Positions 23,080-34,125 of a stretch of DNA of 64,000 bases are shown one piece after another. A program made the translations under genes and the position numbers. The stretch spans positions 89,672,599 to 89,736,598 of the forward strand of contig CM060911.1 of NCBI GenBank assembly GCA_030737875.1. Direction: 5' to 3'. Every line of letters starts with the position of its first letter. Position 1 is the first letter of the stretch. This DNA is from Allium sativum. Lineage: Eukaryota > Streptophyta > Magnoliopsida > Asparagales > Amaryllidaceae. The notes under the pieces were generated by a model. That model was not told where the DNA came from. It made no database searches and saw only the letters and a list, made by a program, of their open reading frames with translations.

Positions 23080-24720
23080 TACAACTTAAACTTACATGTT
23101 GTTTCCCTGTTTTTAGTATATGTCCTCTTCTCTCTCCATCAAACTTATGATCTGTACTACACATAAAGTTACTGAATACTATATGTGTTATTTCCATCTA
23201 CATTACACGAAAGTGGCCATCACTTTGAATGGTTATTCTCTATTGTAACTTTTTTAAACCATCATTTACAATTCTGTTAATTAAGATTACCCATATATTT
23301 CATTATCATGACAAAAAACTTTTACGCAACTTATGCATTGCTGTAAATATGAATTCTAGAAGATGAAAAAATATTTAGGTTCCATCAATATCTGTTCTAC
23401 ACATGTAGTTTGATTCTTTCTTTGTTAAATTAATTAATATGTCAATTTAGTTGGATAAACTTTTGTATTTAGACAAATAGAAAAACAAAACTATAACTTT
23501 ATTATTGCTAGGTTTCTACAAAAATGCACCATCTCTTATTTTTAACGTTGTGCATTCATTTCACCATGGGTATGTAATTTCTCAATTGTAATTTCTTTTC
23601 GACTTTAAAATCCAGTTTTTTTTACTTCACCACTATATTTTCTCATAATAAACAAAGACTGCCGTGTACTTCCACATGCTTAATGCAAATATTAACTCTG
23701 CTAAATTGAAAAGATTTAGATTTCTTCATTTTTTTTATATGTATTTAAAATGATTATTGTTAAATTAGTTACTACATTCAACAATACGTTGTGAACCTGC
23801 CCCAAAGAACTATAATATGTCTTCATGAAGTTTTGAATCTTGGTGAACTTTTACTCTAGCATTAATTCGTACGTCTAACGACTTTGTCACCTAAGTGGAT
23901 ACAAATATTTATGTGTTTGTGGCAAAGATTTTATTAAATTTATCATATTTGCGTGTACAAAGAAGTTATAGAATATAAAGTAACTACATTTTGTATTCAT
24001 GTCAGTTCCTCATACTTAGTAGCTAAATTGTTGCATGTTTCATACTATATATAATATATTCCACATTTGATAATTGTAATCATATCTTGCTATCTTGGGT
24101 GAGCTGATAATTTTAGTGTTTAAAATCAGAACTTAAATGATTCTACTTTCTCAGTCGGTTCATTTTCCTTAATTTTTTATTATATTATTCCAGGTTCTAC
24201 CTCATTTCCATGCAGCAAATATCGCACTAAGTGGATACCTTCTGCCATGTTCCAGTTGTCGATACATCTCTATAATACAATTAATGGTTTAGCTAAATTT
24301 CTAAAAAAAAAATTTATCAAAATCTTTATGTTTTTTAAAATCCAATTATTCAACAACTATCTTCCAGTTTTAATTTAGCCTGATTTCCTTTACAGTTAAC
24401 TTAGAACTCCATATTTATTTCCATCGTCATTTTTTGAGCATGTGTTTGTTTCCCTCAACATTGATCTAATATTTTTTGCGTATTAAACGAGTTTCATTTG
24501 GATTTATTTTTTGGTTGTTTCTACGTTCGAAGCTAGCTTCATAATTAAAAAAATGGAAACTTGGCTGAAAAATTTTCATTATAGTAGAGTTCCCTACCAG
24601 TTTTATTTGATGTTCAATAACAAAATTTATTTTCAAGAACTATCTGATAATAAATCAGATATTAAATATTCCAACAAATAGCATGCACAAAAATAACTAT
24701 CATAATTAGAACTGTGAATT

Positions 24721-24816
24721 TAACTAATAGTGAAGCTCACCCTCATAGGATGGCTGAAGGTGTCAATGCTACTAACAGAAGATTTAGAGAAAGGCTTCTC
24801 AAAACCTGGTCATATG
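24721..24816 (+). pseudogene. Possible captured exon fragment, unidentified
   Basis: A stretch of more balanced composition in very AT-rich DNA. It is open for about 30 codons (one frame reads GWLKVSMLLTEDLEKGFSKP) and ends at GAAG/GTATCA, which resembles a splice donor. I do not recognise the protein. Confidence 0.25.
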
Positions 24817-26161
24817 AAGGTATCAACTATCAAACAAAATATGTTGAATAAATTTTTGTAATGCTCTGTTTCAGTTTGGTTGTCCATATTTATATGTTTT
24901 AAGTTACCATTGTGGCATTTAGGTATAAAACTTCACAAATTGTTGGCTTGATGGCTGATGCATGCAGAAATTCACTCACTTTCTTTTTTATTGTATAAAA
25001 ATATTGTGGTAATTTTTAAACACGTATCTTATTAACATTGAGCAAGAATTTCAGTTTTTACATTATATCTCCATTTTTATGCATTTACAATTTTAGATTT
25101 TTTTTTTAATAATTTCAATTAACTGAGGTGCACGCAGTCATAGCACATTACTTCATTTCTTGCATAAGAACCTGCGAGTTAGCTATGCCTACTGTTTGCT
25201 AACTAAATACAACATTCACGGTTCTAAACAAGAAGGTAGTGGATGTTGTTTTGATGCACTGGAAGTTGCTATCTAATGTAAGTCCAGTACTACTTCAAAT
25301 AGATTAAAAAAGAAAACACCCTACTGTAATATATGTTGTACATGTTAGGAGAATTGAACTTTATAATTAATTCATGTTCAAGGCTTAGCTTAAACCCATT
25401 AATTTCTACCTTGCTTGATGGTACTGTTGGTGAATCTTGACGGCTCCAATAAATATGGAAGGTACTAAAAAATTAAAATCTTGGGTGCTATAGCATTAAA
25501 CTAAAATTCAAATTGGAGTCATGATTTGTTAAAAATCATGAAAATCACCGTGTTTGATGTCAATAAATATAGATGTTTATGAGGTCATTACAAAAAAAGG
25601 ATTTCTATGTTGATGGAAAGATATGGGAAACAACATCAGAATTTTGAACAATGCGTAGTTACGACGCTATCTCATACAATTTCATTTTTTTTTCTACTCT
25701 TATAAAAGAATTTGTGGAGATCTTAGAATAGAAATTAGGTATACAAAAATAACACATAACAATATATATTATGTTATGTTATATTATATTATACTATGTG
25801 TATCTTTCTACACTTCATAGCTGCTAGACCAACAAGTTTTATCTAATTCAAAAAAAGGTATAGTATATCAGTAAAAATAAAAAATAAAATGATTTGCTGT
25901 ATGACATTGAAGTCATTTTATTAACTAGCGAAGATTAGATATTTATTTATTCTGTGAAAGAGGACAATATTGAGTTGGTTGCATCATTTTTGAATAGATT
26001 TCTTTTCAATCGTAACATCATTTTCCCATTAGTAGTGGATAATTTTAAACATTCTATTAAATAGTGATAATGCGTAGTAAACATGTGAAAAGGTTTATTT
26101 AATTGTTTACATAAGTTTTTCGTTTATGTCTAATTTCAGAGACATAAATAATTAATCACAG

Positions 26162-26263
26162 CGTACATTAAATAATATATGTATCCATGTACTGATCATT
26201 GAATTAACAATACGTACATTAAATAATATATGTATCCATGTATTGATCATTAAATTAACAAAT
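26162..26263 (+). repeat. Two tandem copies of a 51-bp unit
   Basis: Units start CGTACATTAAATAATATATG at 26162 and 26213 and differ at a few bases. Confidence 0.85.
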
Positions 26264-26394
26264 ATTTTTCATAATTCAGGTACGATGGTTTTTTCCTATT
26301 CCAAAACAGTTCAATGCATGCCTTTTTGTTTTTAAAAAAAATAGATCCATCTATTTGTGGAACTTTGTATTACTCTTTTTGAACTGTACATTTA

Positions 26395-26712
26395 GTGATA
26401 AAATAAGTTTCATGTGAGCATTTTTTATGAAATACTAATATAATTTTGGCAGACTTCTAAAATGTGAAGAAGCAATCTACTGAAGGACTTTTCTTTAATA
26501 TAACCAAACAATAAAACAATGTATGGTTGGATAGAGAAAATACAACTATTACGTGATAAAATAAGTTTCATGTGAGTAGTTTTTTTATGAAATACTATTA
26601 TAATTTTGATAGATTATTCTAAAATGTAAAGAAGCAATCTATTGAATAACTTTTTTTAAGTATAACCAAACAGTAAAACAATGTATGGTTGGATAGGCAA
26701 AATCCAACTATA
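26395..26712 (+). repeat. Two tandem copies of a 158-bp unit
   Basis: Units start GTGATAAAATAAGTTTCATG at 26395 and 26553 and both contain AAAACAATGTATGGTTGGAT near the end. The second copy has small indels. Confidence 0.85.
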
Positions 26713-26814
26713 AAACAAACATTAAAATGAAATTCATGATGTAGACAGACCACCTTTGAATTATTAACTGACCAACCGAATGAGCTAATGTACATTGTGC
26801 TTAATTGTAGGAAG

Positions 26815-27000
26815 GTGGTAGTGGTGTAGCTGATCCAAATGGTCTGACGAAATGAATGGTCGAAGCTGAAGCTATTGTCAAAGGCTAAATCCTAAATGCT
26901 AGAGCTACTATTGAAGAAATGACATAAGTATGAAGAAAAGGCACTGAAATTCGTAGCTGATGTACATAGTTTATATCAATATGATGCTGAATATGCGTGA
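26815..27000 (+). pseudogene. Possible captured exon fragment with several stops, unidentified
   Basis: It follows a TTAATTGTAG acceptor-like site. One frame reads GGSGVADPNGLTK, stop, MVEAEAIVKG, stop, ILNARATIEEMT, with further stops. Each stop is one C-to-T or G-to-A step from a sense codon (for example TGG or CAA), which is what decay of a methylated captured exon would look like. I do not recognise the source. Confidence 0.3.
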
Positions 27001-29628
27001 ACCAAGGTGAATATTATATTGTCATGAATTTTAATAATATGTTCACTTGGTTAAAATGAAATGGTGTACAAGGGCAAAGAAAGAATGACGTTGATGTAGG
27101 TGGTTGTATAATGTTCATGTATTTAACATTTTTATTGTTATTTCCAGTTTGAGAATTATAATGCAATAAAGATATTTTAATGTAGTTTCTTTAATCTGGA
27201 ACCAAGTATGAATTGAATTAGGTACATTCAATTGTAGCTGTAAATAATTTTCTTCAACAAAAACTTACCAAACTAATATTAAGATAACATTTGTTTATAC
27301 TTTAAAGACAAGGCCATAATATTGACATATGACTACATGATATTTTAATAGTTAGCTTTGTTGTTTATATTTTCTTACGTTATTTAGACTTATAGTTATT
27401 TTCAGTGCGATGTCATCCAAAATATTCTAGGCATATCCATAAATATTTCTAATGGTGATAATTATTTTGCTTTCAATTATGCTAAATTTTATAATTTTTA
27501 GTTATTGTATGTTGGTTTGATTATTAATTCGAGGTAAATGCTAGAATTATTTAGCTCTTCCAGATATTAGACCACAATTTCCTCGCGTAGTAGCTTATTT
27601 GGTTATGACATTAGAAATTTTGAAGTGGAGCAAGGGTCAGCTGCCGATGCGAAATCAAATCAATTTTTTAATTAGCCAAAGTCAATGGACTTTTTGTTGC
27701 ACTCGCTTAGAAGTTTGAAAAACTTTTTATACTTTTTAATGCACTCACTTAGCGTGATAAAAATAACATATTACACAATATTTGTTAATTACTTATATTT
27801 ACTACATTATAATATGCTTTATTAATTGAAAATATATCCTTTGAAGCCATTAATATATTTTCTAATCTATTTAGCATTAGTTTGTGATAATAAACGCACT
27901 GATGCAAATGTTAGAATATTGTTTATATGAACCAGTTTTAAATTGTTAGTTCACACTTAGCATGGTTTATTTATTCCATATATATGGAATACTATTATGT
28001 GAATATTAGGCTTAGGTCCGTGAAATCAAAGTTAATATAGGAAAACTCCTGCCCAAAAATAGGTTGTAAATTAGTTCCTAAAATTTAATTACCAAATAAT
28101 TGAATACAATTGTGCAATTACTCAGTGAATAATTGTAGATCTTATGCAGTTATATCTAAAAATTGCATAAATGTCTACAATTATGTAGTGAATAATTGCA
28201 GATATTTCCATAATTCCTTTTGTGAATAATGGAGGAAAATTTCGTAAGTTTTCATTGAAAAGTTGCAGATATGTATGTATTTTTTGAATATAATTGCATA
28301 AGTGTCTGCAAATTATTCACTAAATAGAATAATTGCATAAATTTATGGAATTATTTTGTAATTTAATTATAGGGGCCTAATTTACGACCTTTTTGGCAAA
28401 GATGTTTACTATATTTTGAGACTTAATCAGAATTTTAACCAAGTTGTACCTATTATTATCATACTGAATACAAGCATATTTGAATTTATACTTCGTATAA
28501 GATGAATCCTTTTTGAACTTAAGCATCAGCTGAATTAATATGCATGCTCACTAATGTAATGTTGCCAAGTAAAGAACGGTTGACATGTGATGTTAATTTG
28601 TTTATAAATCCATCATTCTTTAAAAAAGTTGCAATGTTGTTTGTGCTTCAAGATTACTTAAGCTGATTAATTGCAAACATTTTACAACGATGTTCAAAAA
28701 ATAAGCCAGATCAAAATAAACTCAACTTATAAATGTACACTTTCATCTTTATATAACTAAAATATATAAATATACCACTATACAAACCTTACTTTCGAAG
28801 AGAGGAACAAAGCAGAACATCATTTAAATTGAATGACATCATTAACACATGCTTTACATTTTTAGTGTACTGCTTTACATTTACGTTGTAATAACCGTTC
28901 CATTAGCCACTGAAAATGATATTAATATGAAATGAAATTTCATTTCAATGGATTCATTCTCATGGATTATGCATAGTTGCATCGAAAATGTGGATCGTAA
29001 AACTATATTATTAAAAATACACATTAGTACGTCTGAGCGCATCTTCATTGGCTTCTGTTTTGCTATTTAATGCTTAAAGCATACTAATGGCTAAATTCTG
29101 TTAATCACATTGGATAGCATTGTACTTTTTTTATGTAAAAGGTTTTTACTTTGTTGCATACCTAACTCATGAAAATACATATCTGGCTATTAGGCAATAG
29201 TTTATGTAAAAAGCGAAGGGCTTTTATTGACGTCCAACACTGGACATGGGGCATATAACACTGTACTTGGGCGTGGCTCCTAACTATTCTTTAAATATTT
29301 TCTTCCTTTATGTCAGTCGTGTTTCTCGCCCTATCAATATGAATTCAGTATTCTGTAAATGCATCTATCACACTGAGAGTGCTTTAAAATTAGCACATAT
29401 TATTATTTATTCTTTTAAAGTAAACTTGAATTGATACTTACCATGCACCTAATAGCTGAAATATAAACAACATTCAATGAAGAAAAATAGATTATCAATA
29501 AAGGGAATGGTCAATTTAGCCTACTACTGTGATGCATCCATGTCAAGCTTATGCAGCAAAGTTAGCATTCCAAATAACAACAACCAAGAAGATTCAAAGA
29601 TCGTTGCCAAAACGAAATATTCTCCAAC

Positions 29629-29657
29629 CCCGTGTGCGTAGCACGGGTTCACACTAG
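29629..29657 (+). terminator. Helitron 3' hairpin and CTAG terminus
   Basis: CCCGTG, a 7-base loop, CACGGG, then TTCACA and CTAG. A hairpin 10-12 bases before CTRR is the canonical Helitron 3' end and acts as the transposition terminator. Confidence 0.93.
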
Positions 29658-31402
29658 TGAAGAAGATATGGACGAATGAAGTTAGGCAGAAAAACCGGAA
29701 ACAGGCCAGAATACAATGGCGCACTTGTGAAGTGCGCCAGTACAAAAATACACTAGCGCACCTGCCAAGTGCGCCCATACAAATCCAGCACCGAATTCTA
29801 AAGTGTTCTGAGGTGACGTGTCTTCTTTTGAGTGGCTGGATGATGTGTATTCGAGCTGTACGATTCTGATGACTTCTGGACTGATCTGAAGGCTCTAAAT
29901 CACCCTATTCTCCTATAATAACACCCCCAAACCTCACTTTCTCTCCACACAACTTCATTCTACCTATACTCTGCCTTTATTCTAACAAAAATAAAATAAT
30001 GGCGTCACTACTCTGCTGGAATCAAAACTAGAAGATAATCAACATCAGGCTAAGCAACTCAATTCAAACTAGAGATTAAAGTTTCTGCAAAGATTCTACA
30101 ACAAGTTAAAGTTCTTTCTTTAATCCAATCAAGGCAAGTACAGTTATTTTCCGCTATAAACGTTAATTCTGATTTTGACATGAATTGTGAATCTGAATCT
30201 GAGATTGTATATCTGTCAGATCTGTTTTTCTGTGACTGTTCTGTATCCCTTTCAGCTTCCTTTCTGTTTCTATAGCCAGGCTACCACGAGCCTGTGCCTA
30301 ATCTCATAAGAGATTAACATATGAACGCAAATTTTGGGACAAATAATGAATGATGCGAAATTTGACAAGGCTGATTTGAACATTTGACTTTAGATTCGAG
30401 GCATAAAATATATTGACATATGACTTGGGATTAGATGCATGAATTTGACTGTAAACATGTAATTTATATATGTTGTGTACATTGTAATCTAGATCTGTAA
30501 CTAATTAGAGAAATGAACATATGTTATTTAGATCTGTAATTAATTAGAAAAGTAAGCATATGTTGTAAACTAGTTTTAAACCTATGCATATTCTGTGATA
30601 AAAGAAGAGAGGAACCATTGCAAGATTACTTATGATTTGAGACTTTGGACAAAATGCAGATAAAAGTCAAGACCTAATTTTTAGGAGATATAATTTAAAG
30701 ATTTAGATTGTTGGGTATATTTTGCATAATGATTCATAAGTTGAAAGAAGAATGATATGGAAACTTAGGTGTAAAGATTTACATTAATTAGGATATCTAT
30801 TATTGTGATCACACCTAAATAGGGATTCTTGGATATATGGCATGCATTGAAATTAATGGTTATATTTGGTATAATTTATATGTGAATCTGCTGTAAAATG
30901 CTAGTTTAACAAAAATTGGAACATATGTTATATGTCCACATTCTGTGCTATGTAACTTTATGCAAACATGGAGTATATGTTCATCATGAAAATTATGTAG
31001 GCATATGAATTTAGGCCTAATTTATGACTAGGCAAGGCATGTAAATAGAACCTTTAGAAATATTAGATTTTCTAAGTCTGCTAGTTTGCCAAGTTGCCTA
31101 AACAGCTAGTTTTGTTATATTGCCTAGACTGCTAATTAGATTGAAATGCCAAATCTGTTAAATTTGTCTGTTGAGATGCCTAACCTGTTATATGCCAAAA
31201 TTTGCTAAGTTGCTAAATCTGTTAAATCCTTTACGTCATATAATCCGGAAAATCTGCTATCTGCTAAAATCTGTTATCAGCTGTGTTGATATAATCATCC
31301 TGTTATAGATATAATCTGAATTGGCATATATATATTGGGCGTGTGCATAAACGGTAAATTATTAATTAATTGGCCGCAAAGATAAACATGGCTAACTCGA
31401 GG

Positions 31403-31586
31403 TTAGAATGAGTTTGCGGCGTAATTCTGCCCGGAACCGCCCGGCACATCCAGTGGCCGCAAACAATAGGTTCTAATGTGAGAAGTTAGTCATAACCTGC
31501 TTAAGACACGAGGTTAGGTCTGGCTTGTGGCAGAAGTCTGCCCGGAACCGCCCGGCCCATCCAGCGGCCACAAGCTAGCGACCTAA
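31403..31586 (+). other. Paired inverted-repeat (hairpin) module in the B 5' LTR
   Basis: Unit one (31403-31476): outer arms TTAGAA/TTCTAA, inner 9-bp perfect arms GTTTGCGGC/GCCGCAAAC. Unit two (31514-31586): outer arms TTAGGT/ACCTAA, inner 9-bp perfect arms GCTTGTGGC/GCCACAAGC. Both loops carry TCTGCCCGGAACCGCCCGGC followed by CATCCAG. The two units are direct repeats of each other, but arm differences are matched by compensating changes on the opposite arm. Confidence 0.88.
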
Positions 31587-32916
31587 TGTGAGAGGTCTAG
31601 GCATTAATAATTAATTAATGCAAATCTAAGATAAGAATGACGTCTAAAACGTATTGGGGAAAATAGGGATAAACCAACGGGATTAATAGGTGTAGTAAAC
31701 CCGTCCATGAATCTGTAGGCCCAATACAATGTTAGACAAATCTGAAAAATCTGTACATCTAATCCGTTAGTCTGAAAACTTGTTAACTTAATTTGTGAAC
31801 TAGTAAATCTGAATTCTGTATGTCTGAACTTGTAAACAAGTTAAACTGAAATCTGTTAGTCTGGGGACACAAGGTTAGGAGGGGAATTACTTGTGTCATC
31901 TGTTGTTTGGGACCCATATTAGTCAGTAACCCTTTCTGGTATCAAAACTTTGACCCAACAGTAAGTAGGGTCCGGGCACGCTTACTGAACTAATTATAAG
32001 AGGTTCATTCTGATAATGGCGAGGGGTGTTGATGGTGCGTTCCAACCGGGTCATGTGCGTGCATGGATCCCGGTCTGCCTCTGAGGATGTAAGATGCCGT
32101 GACATCTGTAAATAGGTCTGTGCCAATTGGTTGTCGCTTTAGGGAGTGATACACCCTACTGTGGGGCCGACACAGAATATTTATGTATTAGGGAGCCGAT
32201 CGCTTGGGGTAGGGTTTTAGGGTACACTTAGTTCTGTCTGTTTTTGTTGGTACCGTCTATTTCTGTTGGGTGGTAACACCTGTCTATTTCTATGTGGTAC
32301 CGTCTGTTCGGGAGGTAAAGGCCCATTACTAGTGTACACCTAATTCTACATTCTGTTTCCGTAGGGATTAATTTGTTTCTGAATCTGTCTGTTTCTGATC
32401 GGGTAGTAAAGACCCATTATTAGCATCCTGTTTCTGTTAAATTATTCTGTACCCGTTTCCATTTCAGTTTAGACATTAGGGAGACACCTAATTCTGTTAT
32501 ACTAGTATTAGTGCAGAGAAGTGTAAAGCAATAGTCTATGTCATTTTGTTCTTCTGTTATATCTGCTATACCTGTTACAGTTATCTCTCATCCAGTTTTA
32601 TGTTCATGTCATATTATTATTATCTGTTCATATGCTGAAAGTCACTGGACTTGCCAGACTTTTTGTCTGACCCTTGTTGTTTCGCCTCCTTTCTTCCGTT
32701 TCCCCCCAGGTTATCCAAGGAGGGAATACTTTAGCTTGATCCGGACTTCTCTCTTCTTGAAGTGCTTAAAGTATGGCTTTGCTCTGTATAGCTCCCGTTC
32801 TATGGGGATTATGATTATAAAACATGCATTTTGAAGGCTTTTGTACAAGACTGATATTTGTACTTGAATTCGGAGATTTGAAAGGATGTAACCATATTGA
32901 TTTCTGTTTCTACTGT

Positions 32917-32922
32917 AATAAA
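32917..32922 (+). promoter_or_regulatory. Polyadenylation signal in the B LTR
   Basis: AATAAA lies about 120 bases before the LTR end and is kept at 38583-38588 in the 3' LTR. An equivalent AATAAA occurs on the minus strand in the LTRs of D and A. It places the 3' end of the transcript close to the LTR end. Confidence 0.5.
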
Positions 32923-33045
32923 GTTAAAAATTTTCAAGTACTGTTTTATCTGTCTTGTAAGTTTCTGTTCTGTTTACTAAAATGTTCCACCAAAGCTAAG
33001 GAATTCCCTTTGTGAATGACCTTAACGGAGGTGGGGTGTTACACT

Positions 33046-33057
33046 TGGTATCAGAGC
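33046..33057 (+). promoter_or_regulatory. Primer binding site of element B (initiator Met tRNA)
   Basis: TGGTATCAGAGC, two bases after the LTR end, is complementary to the 3' end of plant initiator methionine tRNA, which primes minus-strand DNA synthesis. Confidence 0.92.
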
Positions 33058-33222
33058 TAAAGGTTACCAGATTAGATAAAAGTTTTTGAAAACTATTTTC
33101 AAAAAGGTTTTAAAAGGAAGTATTTTCAAAATTAAAGCTTATTTTGAAAAACATGATGCCCAAGAGCCATATATCTTTCTTTCAGTCCTTTTTGTATTGA
33201 ACCTTTCCTTTTTCATTTCAGC

Positions 33223-34125
33223 ATGTCTGAAGCATCTGAAATACCAGAAGGTGTCCATGTACCCGGTTGGTTTCATCAATATCTTGAGGCTAGGACCGCC
33301 GCTGCAGGTCCAGCAAATGATCCCCCTCCCCCTCCTCGTGCAATTGTTTTCTCAAAGATCTGTAGAGATTTTAGGGCCATGGGTGGAAAGGATTTCAAAG
33401 GAACTGAATCATTCGTAGAAGCGAGGAATTGGCTCAAAGAAACTGAGGATCTATTCGTTATCTTCGAGGTGGACGATAGGCAGAAGGTACAGTTGGCGGT
33501 ATGGTTGCTCAAAGACGAAGCTTCCTACTGGTGGGAAGTCACTAATGCCGAGAGGCCGGTTGAGACATGGATGGATTTCAGAACAAGGTTTGAGACAAAA
33601 TTCCTCTCGCAAGCTGAACGAAGTTTACAACTCGAAAAGTTCTTATCTCTTAAGCAAGGAAGTATGACGGTCAAGGAATACGTCAACCAGTTCAACCAAC
33701 TGGCTAGGTTCGGATTGGATTTAGTCAACACTCAGCATAAAAAGGCTCTCCGCTTTGTTAAAGGATTGAACGAGCCACTGCACAGCTTAGCCATGACCCA
33801 TGTACCTATGGGAGCGACTTACGAGAAATTGGTGGACATGGCACTACTGCATGAGGAAGACAAGGGTCCGAAAGATACAAAGAAGGAAGAACCATCGAAT
33901 AAGAAAGCCAGGCCCAAAAAGGAAACACAAAGGAAGGATGAGAAGACTGAAGATAATAAGGGGAAAAAGTGCTTTACTTGTGGAAGCTCGACTCATCTGA
34001 ACAAGGATTGCAGAAAAAGGAAGTGCGCTTGCTTCAACTGTGAGGAGATGGGACACTTCACTAGGGACTGCCCGAAGAGACGAGGACAAGGAGGGCAGGC
34101 GAATAATCTTGAGGCTAGTGGCTAG
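33223..34125 (+). CDS. gag: Gag polyprotein of element B, intact
   Basis: 300-residue Gag of a Ty3/gypsy-type element. It begins MSEASEIPEG, has a Pro-rich segment (about residues 30-40), then the retrotransposon Gag capsid core (RNWLKETEDLFVIFEVDD, LKDEASYWWEV, FLSLKQGSM, FNQLARFGLDLV, GLNEPLHS). A Lys-rich linker (about 220-250) leads into two CCHC zinc knuckles, CFTCGSSTHLNKDC and CFNCEEMGHFTRDC. It packages element RNA into cytoplasmic particles. It stops at TAG 34123-34125 with no frameshift into protease or reverse transcriptase, and no pol follows. The ATG is the first after the primer site and is shared with the D copy. Open along its whole length, unlike the D and A copies. Confidence 0.95.
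   Translation: MSEASEIPEGVHVPGWFHQYLEARTAAAGPANDPPPPPRAIVFSKICRDFRAMGGKDFKGTESFVEARNWLKETEDLFVIFEVDDRQKVQLAVWLLKDEASYWWEVTNAERPVETWMDFRTRFETKFLSQAERSLQLEKFLSLKQGSMTVKEYVNQFNQLARFGLDLVNTQHKKALRFVKGLNEPLHSLAMTHVPMGATYEKLVDMALLHEEDKGPKDTKKEEPSNKKARPKKETQRKDEKTEDNKGKKCFTCGSSTHLNKDCRKRKCACFNCEEMGHFTRDCPKRRGQGGQANNLEASG

Larger units (their letters stand above)
23080..29600 (+). other. Helitron 3' region: AT-rich, no intact gene, tandem duplications and possible captured-exon relics
   Basis: No open frame of note on either strand. Two short stretches look exon-like (24721-24816 and 26815-27000). Tandem duplications lie at 26162-26263 (51-bp unit) and 26395-26712 (158-bp unit). Around 28090-28370 a phrase of the type AATTGCATAA..TGTCTGCAATTA..TAGTGAATAATTG recurs several times. 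Helitrons often carry captured host fragments, but I cannot name a donor gene here. Confidence 0.6.
9964..29657 (+). mobile_element. Complete autonomous-type Helitron, 19.7 kb
   Basis: The 5' end is TCTATACTATACTATTAAAG, as in many plant Helitrons. The 3' end has a 6-bp hairpin (CCCGTG/CACGGG, 29629-29647) and then TTCACACTAG, giving the diagnostic CTAG terminus. The host LTR reads A before and T after the insertion, the canonical A/T target with no TSD, as shown by the intact site in the 3' LTR of B near 35325. It encodes a multi-exon RepHel (about 16.9-23.1 kb). The arrangement is a long 5' region with duplications, RepHel, and about 6.6 kb of non-coding DNA. One nonsense codon in RepHel suggests the copy may be disabled. 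Confidence 0.95.
29658..33043 (+). repeat. 5' LTR of element B, remainder after the Helitron
   Basis: It resumes TGAAGAAGATATGG and matches 35325-38709 with few differences. It includes the GCGCACTT palindromes (29717-29786), the paired hairpins (31403-31586) and a polyadenylation signal near its end. It ends GGGGTGTTACA before the primer site. Confidence 0.94.

Noticed and set aside
31923..32126. Minus-strand open frames MSRHLTSSEADRDPC.. repeated at 37590-37772 and in D at 41117-41320
   Set aside because: They are antisense to the LTR transcript, vary at their ends, and look open by chance in a conserved repeat.
32538..33015. Open frames in the B LTR, also present at 38205-38500
   Set aside because: They repeat in every LTR, shift between copies and have no domain; they are untranslated leader or trailer sequence.
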